Part shown: piece by piece, positions 5,785 through 12,265 of the stretch
Position numbering within the stretch: the first letter of the stretch is position 1
Layout: the number at the start of each line of letters is the position of its first letter
DNA from: a virus
Length of the DNA: 21,414 nt
Strand: one strand, 5' to 3'
IMG/VR virus record: IMGVR_UViG_3300047276_000227
Location: 1-21,414 of that record
Made by a program: the position numbers and the translations under genes
Notes under the pieces: model-generated
Told to the model about the DNA's origin: nothing
The model's database searches: none
What the model saw: the letters and a program-made list of their open reading frames with translations, nothing else

Positions 5785-6213
5785 ATGGTCCGCTTAAAAA
5801 AATGTTTTAAGTGCAACGCCATCAAGCCATTAACTGAATTTTATAAACATTCTCAAATGGCTGATGGCCATCTAAACAAATGCAAAGAATGCGCCAAAAA
5901 AGATGTACATAAACATAGAGAACAAAACATTGAACAAATTAAAGAATATGATCGACAAAGAGCAAAAAACAGAGAAAGAATTAAGTTAGCAACAGAATAC
6001 ACAAAACAATGGAGAAGCGCTGATAAGAGAAGAGTTAAATGTCATAACGCAGTTGCTAGGGAAATTAAATCTGGAAAATTAACAAGAGAACCTTGTCAAA
6101 ACTGTGGAGATACAAAAACTATTGCTCATCATGACGATTACAACAAACCTCTTTTGATTCGTTGGTTTTGTCAGTCTTGTCATATAAAACATCATCAAGG
6201 AAAAATTGAATGA
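5785..6213 (+). CDS. HNH-like zinc nuclease, 142 aa, AT-rich
   Basis: There are three parts. The first is an N-terminal zinc ribbon, CFKCNAIKPLTEFY...CKEC (Cys 7, 10, 33, 36). A charged helical linker rich in Lys, Arg, Glu and Gln follows (about 40-85). The C-terminal unit CQNCG (104-108), AHHDDYNKPL (114-123), CQSCH (129-133) and HH (136-137) fits an HNH-type nuclease fold with zinc Cys pairs. The ribbon matches the 'C..CG..KPLSEFYK...C..C' element common in phage HNH proteins. The coding region is A-rich with many AAA, AGA and GAA codons, unlike the recombination genes around it, suggesting recent insertion of a homing-type element. The start is supported by AAGGA, and the stop overlaps the next ATG. 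Confidence 0.8.
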   Translation: MVRLKKCFKCNAIKPLTEFYKHSQMADGHLNKCKECAKKDVHKHREQNIEQIKEYDRQRAKNRERIKLATEYTKQWRSADKRRVKCHNAVAREIKSGKLTREPCQNCGDTKTIAHHDDYNKPLLIRWFCQSCHIKHHQGKIE

Positions 6214-6419
6214 AAAACATTGGCTATTCAGTCTCGAACATTATTAACCTTGGCCGCAAGATTCAGTCTGTTGCGGCAGACGGCCAGCAAAACGCAGAAG
6301 TCTATGAACTGGCTACGCAGTTGCTTTTGGAAGCCGTGGAGATCCGCGAGTTAATCAAAGATGAAGCGGCAGACAAAACCATTAAGGACATCATTGCAAG
6401 GGCAAATAACCATGACTAA
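6210..6419 (+). CDS. Small hypothetical helical protein, 69 aa
   Basis: It begins within the stop of the HNH gene (ATGA) and ends in an 8-base overlap with the next gene. The sequence, MKNIGYSVSNIINLGRKIQSVAADGQ...ELATQLLLEAVEIRELIKDEAADKT, suggests a helical, perhaps oligomeric protein. Base use returns to that of the recombination genes. No family recognised. Confidence 0.65.
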   Translation: MKNIGYSVSNIINLGRKIQSVAADGQQNAEVYELATQLLLEAVEIRELIKDEAADKTIKDIIARANNHD

Positions 6420-6582
6420 ATGGAAATCTAGAGCCAATTGGAAAGACCCTGAGTGGAAATACGTCAGCGCCGCGGCCACTGACATTTCTAAGACTTATGC
6501 CCGCGTCATTGCGGAAATGAAGGAATTGGAAAAGAAAGGGGCCGACAAACAAAAAGTAGTTCAAATCCGTCACGCAAAATGA
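6412..6582 (+). CDS. Small basic hypothetical protein, 56 aa
   Basis: I chose the ATG at 6412 over the upstream in-frame one at 6361 because it forms the 8-base ATGACTAA overlap that also occurs at two other gene junctions here. The 56 residues (MTKWKSRANWKDPEWKYVSAAATDISKTYARVIAEMKELEKK...) are Lys-rich and Trp-rich at the N-terminus, then helical. The stop overlaps the next start (ATGA). Function unknown. Confidence 0.6.
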   Translation: MTKWKSRANWKDPEWKYVSAAATDISKTYARVIAEMKELEKKGADKQKVVQIRHAK

Positions 6583-6788
6583 GTAGCAAAAAGCATGGTT
6601 GGGCCTTAAAAGGTCCAAACGGCGGGTTTTTACAACGGCACTGGGAAGAGCATTGGTTGCTAGACAAGACGTTAATATTTAGGACCAAAAAAGATGCTCT
6701 TAACTACACAAAGTATTACCCGCTATTGACAAGACAAAACGTGACCGCAGTAAAAGTCACACTTATAGTAAAGGACTATTGTGAATAA
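6579..6788 (+). CDS. Small hypothetical protein, 69 aa
   Basis: It is coupled to the gene before (ATGA) and overlaps the following GTG start by 8 bases. The first half, HGWALKGPNGGFLQRHWEEHWLLDKTLIFRTKKDALNYTKYY, reads like a small beta-alpha domain with a 'xFxTKKDAxxY' element seen in short phage proteins. Nothing indicates an enzyme. Unknown function. Confidence 0.6.
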   Translation: MSSKKHGWALKGPNGGFLQRHWEEHWLLDKTLIFRTKKDALNYTKYYPLLTRQNVTAVKVTLIVKDYCE

Positions 6789-6900
6789 AACTGCATGGAT
6801 TGACGCTATGGCCCACACAAATGCGGCAGATGCGTGGGTGTTTGTAATCTGTTTGGTTGCTTTAATTTGCGGCACTCTTTGGGCATTCCGAAACAAATAG
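6781..6900 (+). CDS. Tiny single-pass membrane protein, 39 aa
   Basis: The GTG start lies in an 8-base overlap with the previous stop. The 39 residues comprise a polar N-terminus (MNKTAWIDAMAHTNAAD), one hydrophobic span VFVICLVALICGTLWAF (about 20-36) and an RNK end, so the C-terminus probably faces the cytoplasm. It is one base from the next gene's ATG. Small membrane proteins in early phage operons can act on the host envelope or in exclusion, but nothing here identifies a role. Confidence 0.5.
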   Translation: MNKTAWIDAMAHTNAADAWVFVICLVALICGTLWAFRNK

Positions 6901-6901
6901 C

Positions 6902-7387
6902 ATGATTCGGATGTACCTAAGTCGCAGTGAGATTGAGATCTGCACCTACATTGGCAAGTATCGCCATGCGGTGACTAGCAAAGAAGGTCAGGAACGAAAG
7001 CAATATCAACGACAGGATAGCGTTCAATTGTCAATTAATGGTGTATTGACAGAGTACGCGGTGGCTAAAGGTTTAAATCTTGTCTTTGACCTTAATTGCG
7101 ATTACCGCAAGTTTGGTGCAGATCTCACCTCCCGCAAAGGCAAAAGCATCGATGTCAAAAGCACATCAAACGCGGGAGGCAATTTAAACGCAGTTTTATG
7201 GTCCACTAGCAAACCGGCAGATATTTTTATTTTGACGGAGATTCACTATTCATTTGTTGGGCTAATTGGATGGATTGACCGGGATCGATTTTTGATCCCG
7301 GCTTATCTCAAAAACGTAGGCAACGGAGAGTTTTATTCTATGCCGCAATCTGCTTTGTTGCCTTTAGACAACATAGTAACTATTTAA
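6902..7387 (+). CDS. Putative PD-(D/E)XK-type nuclease, 161 aa
   Basis: Residues 51-90 have the arrangement of a PD-(D/E)XK core: Glu51 in a helix (LTEYAVAKGL), FGADLTSRKG with Asp74, then IDVKST (83-88) giving Asp84-x-Lys86, followed by beta strands (ILTEIHY, LIGWIDRDRF). This matches small phage or plasmid nucleases and resolvase-like proteins, though no specific family is certain. It would act on phage or host DNA as a branch- or end-processing enzyme of the recombination block, or as host-DNA degradation. It is the last gene of the rightward block and overlaps the oppositely oriented lysozyme gene by 8 bases. Confidence 0.6.
   Translation: MIRMYLSRSEIEICTYIGKYRHAVTSKEGQERKQYQRQDSVQLSINGVLTEYAVAKGLNLVFDLNCDYRKFGADLTSRKGKSIDVKSTSNAGGNLNAVLWSTSKPADIFILTEIHYSFVGLIGWIDRDRFLIPAYLKNVGNGEFYSMPQSALLPLDNIVTI
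7279..7301. repeat. Perfect 8-bp hairpin near the convergent gene ends
   Basis: CCGGGATC (7279-7286), loop GATTTTT, GATCCCGG (7294-7301). It lies inside the end of the nuclease-like gene, about 85 bases before the convergent stop codons, and has no T-run after the stem on either strand. It may slow polymerase or be only a by-product of coding. Confidence 0.35.
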
Positions 7388-7886
7388 GAAACAAAGCAAT
7401 TTCTGCTTTGCGGCGGCGAGTTAACCCTTTTTCAAATGCACTGCCTGGATTTACATACATCAAAAACCCATCAGCAATTCTTTCTAATGATTCATCTCGA
7501 AGAATTCTTTGCCGCAAAGTAGAGCGTTGGAACCCTCCCACCCCTATGTTATAGGAAAGAGCGACACAAGCGTCAAAAAGGTCTTGATTCCTAGATAAAT
7601 TGGGAGCAAGTCGAAGAACACCACGTTCAAAACTGACGAGCAAATTCTTGAAGCGAATCTCCAATTCCTCGCGTGACCAAATTCTGTTATCTGCATCTTT
7701 TAACGGATACTCCTTTCTTATCAAGCCTGTGTAACCTTCTTTCCTTAACACAGGAAGTCTTATTTGTTCTTGATACAAAACTTCACCCCAGCCAACAGTC
7801 CAGATGTGAGCGGGACACAGGTATGGCTTATTCCTGTATCCCTCAAACTGGTGCATCACATGGATGCCTTTCTCAGAAGTTTTCAC
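7380..7886 (-). CDS. Endolysin, GH24 phage lysozyme
   Basis: This 168-aa muramidase cleaves the glycan strands of peptidoglycan. The active-site run FEGYRNKPYLCPAHIWTVGWGE contains Glu15, Cys24 at the Asp/Cys position and Thr30, the E-(8)-C/D-(5)-T triad of GH24 lysozymes. FDACVALSYNIGVGGFQRSTLRQ (104-126) and GLTRRRKAE (154-162) are family signatures. There is no signal peptide or anchor, so release depends on the holin. Its ATG overlaps the holin stop (ATGA). It is the last gene of the leftward late block and converges with the nuclease-like gene. Confidence 0.95.
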   Translation of the reverse strand: MKTSEKGIHVMHQFEGYRNKPYLCPAHIWTVGWGEVLYQEQIRLPVLRKEGYTGLIRKEYPLKDADNRIWSREELEIRFKNLLVSFERGVLRLAPNLSRNQDLFDACVALSYNIGVGGFQRSTLRQRILRDESLERIADGFLMYVNPGSAFEKGLTRRRKAEIALFLK

Positions 7887-8389
7887 TTCTTACTCCAACC
7901 TCTGCTTCCAAACCAAAATCCTATGATCCCGCCCAGCATAGCCATTTCATCAGAACTAAAAATTAGATCAGATGCACGAATGAAGTCATCTACTGTTAGC
8001 GTCCCAAGACCTTCTTTAAATAACAGGAACCAAGCAAGACCGATGTTAACCAACACCAACTCAATAACAAATATATAGGTAACTGTTGGACGCACCGTAG
8101 CCACATAATTGACCGCCCATTGGCTTGCTTTTTCCATGACCTTTTGATCATGCGCCAAGGCCGCTTCAGTCATCTTGGCTTCGGATTCCATCGCCACCTG
8201 ATCAGTGCGAATTTCTTCGATACGTTGTTGTGACGCAAAACCTTGCGCGGCCAACTGTAACTGCATTTCGTTTTGCAGTCGCGCCAATGCAATCTCATGT
8301 GATTGATCGGCCTTGTTCTGAAAGAACTCTAGTAATTTTGGTAGCCCAGAAACCAACAAACCACCAATTGTAGAAATTAGAGATAGCAT
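7883..8389 (-). CDS. Holin, three-TM (GTA/3TM type)
   Basis: I chose the ATG at 8387-8389 (complement), which overlaps the upstream stop as TAATG and has a GGGGGTTTGG stretch before it. The 168 residues show a first span (about 2-20), a long Gln/Glu/Lys-rich coiled coil (25-92), the RPTVTY motif (100-105) leading into a second span (about 103-123), and a C-terminal span ending FWFGSRGWSKK. The RP.VTY...FWFG(S/D)R pattern is typical of the 3TM phage holin family. It makes the inner-membrane hole that releases the lysozyme, encoded next. Confidence 0.88.
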   Translation of the reverse strand: MLSLISTIGGLLVSGLPKLLEFFQNKADQSHEIALARLQNEMQLQLAAQGFASQQRIEEIRTDQVAMESEAKMTEAALAHDQKVMEKASQWAVNYVATVRPTVTYIFVIELVLVNIGLAWFLLFKEGLGTLTVDDFIRASDLIFSSDEMAMLGGIIGFWFGSRGWSKK

Positions 8390-8835
8390 TACCAAACCCC
8401 CATAAATTTTAGAACTGCGTAGATAATCACCGATAACACAAGTAAGATTCCCCATTCTTTGCGAGATTCCAGTTGCTTTCGGTAAAACTCATCGTGTAGT
8501 TCGCGGTGATCTTTCCGCAATTGTTCTATCAGTGCTTTGACTTCTTGTACCGCTTTTTTGCCAAACTCTCGTTCAACATCACGGTACATCTGGGCTTCTG
8601 CGTCCCTAATCTGTCTGATGACGCGATACTCTTTGATCGCATCCATAAATACCATGTCACCACGGCGTTGAATCTGTTGTTGACGTTTTTTCCAAGCAAC
8701 CCGCGCACGGGCCTCTTCGTCTAAAAATTCGTTGACCTCTTTGGCGGTGGCCTTAATATCACGACCAACCGCAAGAGCAGACCTTACCCCCTTAAGTGCG
8801 GTTTGCGCCGCAGATACCGCATCTATTTCTGACAT
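8389..8835 (-). CDS. Coiled-coil protein with C-terminal membrane anchor, 148 aa
   Basis: Residues 1-125 are a charged, nearly unbroken helix/coiled coil (IKATAKEVNEFLDEEARARVAWKKRQQQIQRR..., QEVKALIEQLRKDHRELHDEFYRKQLESRKEW). One C-terminal hydrophobic span, GILLVLSVIIYAVLKFMGVW (129-148), makes it a tail-anchored protein. It lies between two holin-type genes, so an accessory lysis role (holin partner or inner-membrane spanin-like) is plausible. However, spanins normally have an N-terminal anchor, so the topology is reversed. The family is not certain. Confidence 0.7.
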   Translation of the reverse strand: MSEIDAVSAAQTALKGVRSALAVGRDIKATAKEVNEFLDEEARARVAWKKRQQQIQRRGDMVFMDAIKEYRVIRQIRDAEAQMYRDVEREFGKKAVQEVKALIEQLRKDHRELHDEFYRKQLESRKEWGILLVLSVIIYAVLKFMGVW

Positions 8836-8847
8836 CGTATGCTTTCA

Positions 8848-9072
8848 TTAAGACTTATCCGCTTTGCTACGCAATTCACGGTAAATGTCGTTGAGCATAC
8901 TTTTTACTTCATCAATGTCGCGCCTGTAATCGTCCTTTGTGACGTATTGCAGTGGCATATCAGTTATGCGGTCTTCAATGCGAATGATTGATCGGGATAG
9001 ACTGTTAAGAATCCAGCCGCCAAATGCGCCAGCAACGCTAAACCCAATGTTAAGAAGTGTCTGAGTATCCAT
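8848..9072 (-). CDS. Small phage membrane protein, holin-like, 74 aa
   Basis: A short hydrophobic N-terminus, LLNIGFSVAGAFGGWILNSL (6-25), is followed by an amphipathic coil with MPLQYVTKDDYRRDIDEVKSMLNDIYRELRSKADKS. I recognise the 'GGW.LN......MP..YV.KDDYR.DIDE.K..L..I...L..KADK' pattern from phage proteins placed next to holins, usually called hypothetical or putative holin/XhlA-like. It is the first gene downstream of the lysis promoter (9126-9154). Exact role is unproven. Confidence 0.75.
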   Translation of the reverse strand: MDTQTLLNIGFSVAGAFGGWILNSLSRSIIRIEDRITDMPLQYVTKDDYRRDIDEVKSMLNDIYRELRSKADKS

Positions 9073-9086
9073 ATCGACAAAATTAA

Positions 9087-9169
9087 TTAGTTAACAAATC
9101 TTGTCTTATGGTGTCTCAGGCACAAATCATAGTGGTAAACGAATAGGTTGTCACCACATTGTTAACTAA
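9087..9169. repeat. 11-bp inverted repeat flanking the lysis promoter
   Basis: TTAGTTAACAA (9087-9097) and its exact reverse complement TTGTTAACTAA (9159-9169), separated by 61 bp. One copy lies just upstream of the -35, the other in the early transcribed region. Both contain the GTTAAC palindrome. The right copy also supplies the hydroxylase stop codon. Confidence 0.6.
9126..9154 (-). promoter_or_regulatory. Sigma70-like promoter of the lysis cassette
   Basis: Minus strand: GTGACA (complement of 9149-9154, 5 of 6), 17-nt spacer, TATGAT (complement of 9126-9131, 5 of 6). It lies in the 89-bp gap between the hydroxylase stop and the first membrane-protein gene, oriented toward the lysis genes. 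Start of transcription is expected near 9119. Confidence 0.6.
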
Positions 9170-9755
9170 ATTCCATCCACCCCGTCATAATGTATTTATC
9201 ACCAGTTAACGGTGGATTGCCGCGGTGCGCCCACGGGTAATTTGGCGGGAAAATTACTAGTCTTCCCTGTTTTGGTTTAACTCGTTTGCTGAGATACAAA
9301 AACTCAGTTTCTCCACCTTCTTCGATGTCGTTTAGATAAAGAATGTAAACGCCACACCTGCGGGAGTGTTGCTTTTCGCCACCTTCACAATGCCAAATAT
9401 GGTATCCACCAGATGGCTTTGTTTTCTGAACTTTATAAGTAAAAATGGTATGCGTTTCGTAATTGGCGAGAACGCTATAAGTGTCTGTGTAGTGTTTGTA
9501 ACACTCTCCCCAAAACACTGAATTAAACTCTTCCATAAAACCAGATAAATGGTTAACGGAGTAATCAATTTCGTTTGTGTAAATTGGGTTTAGAAGGGTA
9601 GAGTCATCTTTTTTAATTGACTCTTGATCTGGTCTTCCAAAAGTCTTGTTGTTACCAGAACACCATTCAAAGTATTTGATTAGGCTATCGCAAAACATGG
9701 GCGAAAAATAGCCATCATATACGCCAACAAAATTATCAATATCTGCGTTTTTCAT
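9162..9755 (-). CDS. 2OG-Fe(II) oxygenase, prolyl-4-hydroxylase-like
   Basis: The 197-aa protein has the double-stranded beta-helix iron site of P4H-type dioxygenases: YHIWHCEGG gives His122-x-Glu124 (Glu in place of the common Asp), the distal His177 is in PWAHRGNPP, and Lys187 (GDKYIMTGW) can bind 2-oxoglutarate. The middle, YILYLNDIEEGGETEFLYLSKRVKPKQGRLVIFP, is typical of this fold. Such enzymes hydroxylate protein side chains (Pro, Lys, Asn) or other substrates using O2 and 2-oxoglutarate. It is cytoplasmic. It follows a second, different hydroxylase after 4 bases, and both lie just downstream of the collagen-like fibre, a possible substrate. Confidence 0.85.
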   Translation of the reverse strand: MKNADIDNFVGVYDGYFSPMFCDSLIKYFEWCSGNNKTFGRPDQESIKKDDSTLLNPIYTNEIDYSVNHLSGFMEEFNSVFWGECYKHYTDTYSVLANYETHTIFTYKVQKTKPSGGYHIWHCEGGEKQHSRRCGVYILYLNDIEEGGETEFLYLSKRVKPKQGRLVIFPPNYPWAHRGNPPLTGDKYIMTGWMEFS

Positions 9756-9759
9756 TATC

Positions 9760-10353
9760 TTATTTAAATTGTTTTCCAGCGACCCAAATGACTAGTGTTT
9801 TGCGAACACCTTTTGTAACCGGTGTTACTCTGTGCAAAGTCCATGAAGGGAATGCCGCAATCAATCCTTTTGTTTTGTCTACGGATATAGGATCTAACCC
9901 TGTAAATGTTTGCAGTTCACCGCCCTCATATTCTGAAGGGTCAGACAACTGCAACACTAAACTCAACTTGCGCGGCGCAATTGAACTATCTGAAAAGTCA
10001 TTGTGCCACGTGTAATGACCGCTTTGATCGCCGTAATAGGTTGTGAATTGCATATCTTCAACAAACCCTGACAAATCAAAATCATAAAATTGCGCGTTTA
10101 GACATCTTGCTATGTATGCAAGACGGTCATAAATCCATTCGCTTTCTTGCGTTATGCTTAACCAAGCAATACTTGATGTCCTGATTGGCTCAATGACATC
10201 GTTTTTTTCTCCAACAACACCTTTTTGAGATGGTAACTTTTCGCATATTTCTACTATCTTGTTTATTTCTTCTTCTGTAAAACCATCTTTCCAGGTTACA
10301 AAAGGGTTGTTTTGTGCGTGTATTGCTTTAGGCGAAAAATTGTATATCGACAT
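9760..10353 (-). CDS. 2OG-Fe(II) oxygenase, PKHD-type hydroxylase
   Basis: This 197-aa enzyme has a clean iron site: HYTWHNDFSDSS gives His117-x-Asp119, LHRVTPV gives His174, and GVRKTLVIW gives Arg184 for the 2-oxoglutarate carboxylate. LSLVLQLSDPSEYEGGELQTF (130-150) is the PKHD/PiuC-like beta-sheet signature. It differs enough from its neighbour of the same length to be a separate subfamily and not a recent tandem duplicate. Start overlaps the stop of the 87-aa gene by one base (TAATG). Substrate unknown; phage structural protein modification is the contextual guess. Confidence 0.9.
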   Translation of the reverse strand: MSIYNFSPKAIHAQNNPFVTWKDGFTEEEINKIVEICEKLPSQKGVVGEKNDVIEPIRTSSIAWLSITQESEWIYDRLAYIARCLNAQFYDFDLSGFVEDMQFTTYYGDQSGHYTWHNDFSDSSIAPRKLSLVLQLSDPSEYEGGELQTFTGLDPISVDKTKGLIAAFPSWTLHRVTPVTKGVRKTLVIWVAGKQFK

Positions 10354-10616
10354 TAAGAACTTGCTCCTAGTATTGTATTTTCGTGTTTAAGAATCATATC
10401 TTGTGTAAACCATCTATCAAACGGCGCAAATCTATCAGCAAATGCTTTGATGTCGTTGATGTCAAAGTCAGCCGTCATCGGAACATAGTATGTGAAATTT
10501 GTAAATCGCGAATCAACTGGCTTGTAAAGAATTTCCAATTGTGCGCTTTCAAACAAAATTTTTGTTACTTCAAAAGTGTATTCGTATTTTGGGTATTGAC
10601 TAAGAAGATCAGCCAT
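10353..10616 (-). CDS. Hypothetical protein between fibre and hydroxylases, 87 aa
   Basis: The 87-residue protein (MADLLSQYPKYEYTFEVTKILFESAQLEILYKP...NFTYYVPMTADFDINDIKAFADRFAPFDRW) looks like a compact alpha/beta domain rich in Tyr and Phe. It has no signal peptide, membrane span or Cys cluster. It is tightly packed: 9 bases after the Gly-rich fibre stop and overlapping the PKHD start by one base. The position suggests a fibre chaperone or cap, but no family is recognised. Confidence 0.65.
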   Translation of the reverse strand: MADLLSQYPKYEYTFEVTKILFESAQLEILYKPVDSRFTNFTYYVPMTADFDINDIKAFADRFAPFDRWFTQDMILKHENTILGASS

Positions 10617-10625
10617 TAGTTACTC

Positions 10626-12257
10626 CTATTGTCTAGGCCAAGAAACAATAATACTTCCATTAGATGACCCGGTTCCAATGGTGTACGGTATTGATACGCG
10701 ATAAGGAATTTTTCTAGCCGCATTGCTTGCAGTAGGCGTTACGCCTGTGCCGCCACTTCCACCTGGGTTGCCAGGAGAACCCGCATTGCCAGCACTACCG
10801 CCTGTACCAGGATTTCCTGATGCACCTGGGTTTCCGTTAGCCCCCGCATTTCCAGGGCTACCTGCACCGCCTAATGTGCGACCTGATCCAGCAGACCCCG
10901 ATGTGCCAGCATTGCCGTTTGCTCCTGCCGTACCAGGATTACCTGCACCGCCTGGGAATCCAAATCCGCAAGAACTACCGCCACCGCCACCACCGCCTAC
11001 CGATAAACGAAAGCCTACTGCACCGCCGCCACCGCCACCGCCACCAGCCCCGCCATTATTGCCAAAGTTTCCAGGGCTACCTGATGGGCCTGGGGTTACA
11101 CCTGGGTTAGCACCAACACCGTTAGCACCAGGACCGCCAGGGGATGCCACAATACCTGCGCCAGCACCACCGTTTCCGCTATTAGAACGATCTGACGCAC
11201 CAGCCGATCCTGGGGAACCTGAAAATCCATTACTAGGGGCAGGTCCACCAGCACCGCCGCCGCCAAAATTTCCGTTGTTTCCGTTACCGCCCGAACTTCC
11301 GCTTGACCCACTTGCGCCTTGCGCCCCTGCGGTCCCGCCATTGCCAGCCGCGCCATTATTGCCAGGGTTGCCAGCGTTACCGGGAGTCCCTGGGTTGCCT
11401 GCCGTACCAGCCGCACCGCCAGCACCACCAGTACCATTATTGCCTGGGTTTCCTGAACTACCGCTATTGCCAGGATTGCCCGCCGCGCCGCCATTGCCAC
11501 CTGCACCACCAGTACCAGCCGCACCAGCATTGCCGCCAGCACCACCCGAAAACGATGAATTTGTGTAAAAAATAGTAGCGTTTCCGGGGTTCCCTGCGCT
11601 TCCAGCAGTTCCGTTATTCCCCGTACTTCCGCTATTACCTGCTGATCCTGGGTTGCCCGATGAACCGGGATTTCCTAATGTGCGCCCACTTCCTGATGCG
11701 CCCGTATTACCTGCCGTACCATTTGCCCCTGCCCCACCTGGATTTCCTGGGCTTCCTGAAGTTGCGCCTGTTCCAGCACTACCAGCATTACCAGCAGTTC
11801 CCGCACCCTGGAAGTTTGCCCTTGAACCGCCACCACCACCGTTTGCCGTTCCTGGGGGGGCTACGGCACGACCACCAGCACCACCGTTACCGCCTGGGCC
11901 TGATCCGCCTTGATTGCCGGGATTGCCGGGGTTTCCCGAATTACCTGCGTTTCCTCTTGCGCCGCCAGTACCAGCCGCACCGTTATTCCCTGGGTTTCCT
12001 GAGTTGCCGGTAGCCCCTGGGTTCCCCGCAGTCCCGCCATTGCCGCCAGCCCCGCCGTTACCGGCTACTCCGCTATTCCCAGGACTGCCGATACCGCCAG
12101 GATTGCCAGCGTTACCAGGGTTACCCGCACCCCCTCGACCTTGGACGTTTACGTTTTGAACACCAAACTGAAACGTGTAAGCAGTCCCGCTTGTAAGCGT
12201 TACGCTTCCAGCGTTAATGATTGTCCGTCTTAATGTTCGCGCAAATCCAACAGGCAT
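10626..12257 (-). CDS. Collagen-like / glycine-rich tail fibre or adhesin, 543 aa
   Basis: After a short leader domain (1-40: FARTLRRTIINAGSVTLTSGTAYTFQFGVQNVNVQG) the protein becomes a Gly-X-Y array. Residues 42-131 are 30 unbroken triplets such as GNP, GNA, GNS, GAA, with Asn favoured at X and Pro, Ala or Ser at Y. Further triplet blocks alternate with poly-Gly loops (GGGGGGGG..., about 140-144 and in the 380-420 region) and a Tyr-containing insert (ATIFYTNSSFSGG). The C-terminus (PYRVSIPYTIGTGSSNGSIIVSWP) is a beta domain. The fold could be a collagen triple helix or a polyglycine-II brush like the S16/T-even gp38 adhesin. The elements SGSGRTLG and GSGRTLGG are internal duplicates. AGGGA precedes the start. 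Confidence 0.8.
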   Translation of the reverse strand: MPVGFARTLRRTIINAGSVTLTSGTAYTFQFGVQNVNVQGRGGAGNPGNAGNPGGIGSPGNSGVAGNGGAGGNGGTAGNPGATGNSGNPGNNGAAGTGGARGNAGNSGNPGNPGNQGGSGPGGNGGAGGRAVAPPGTANGGGGGSRANFQGAGTAGNAGSAGTGATSGSPGNPGGAGANGTAGNTGASGSGRTLGNPGSSGNPGSAGNSGSTGNNGTAGSAGNPGNATIFYTNSSFSGGAGGNAGAAGTGGAGGNGGAAGNPGNSGSSGNPGNNGTGGAGGAAGTAGNPGTPGNAGNPGNNGAAGNGGTAGAQGASGSSGSSGGNGNNGNFGGGGAGGPAPSNGFSGSPGSAGASDRSNSGNGGAGAGIVASPGGPGANGVGANPGVTPGPSGSPGNFGNNGGAGGGGGGGGAVGFRLSVGGGGGGGSSCGFGFPGGAGNPGTAGANGNAGTSGSAGSGRTLGGAGSPGNAGANGNPGASGNPGTGGSAGNAGSPGNPGGSGGTGVTPTASNAARKIPYRVSIPYTIGTGSSNGSIIVSWPRQ

Positions 12258-12265
12258 TTTGTTCC

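Noticed and set aside
10723-12159. Long plus-strand Pro-rich open frames (up to 281 aa) opposite the glycine-rich fibre
   Set aside because: They are the complement of Gly-Asn-Pro codons on the other strand; low complexity, no ribosome site, opposite to all neighbouring genes.
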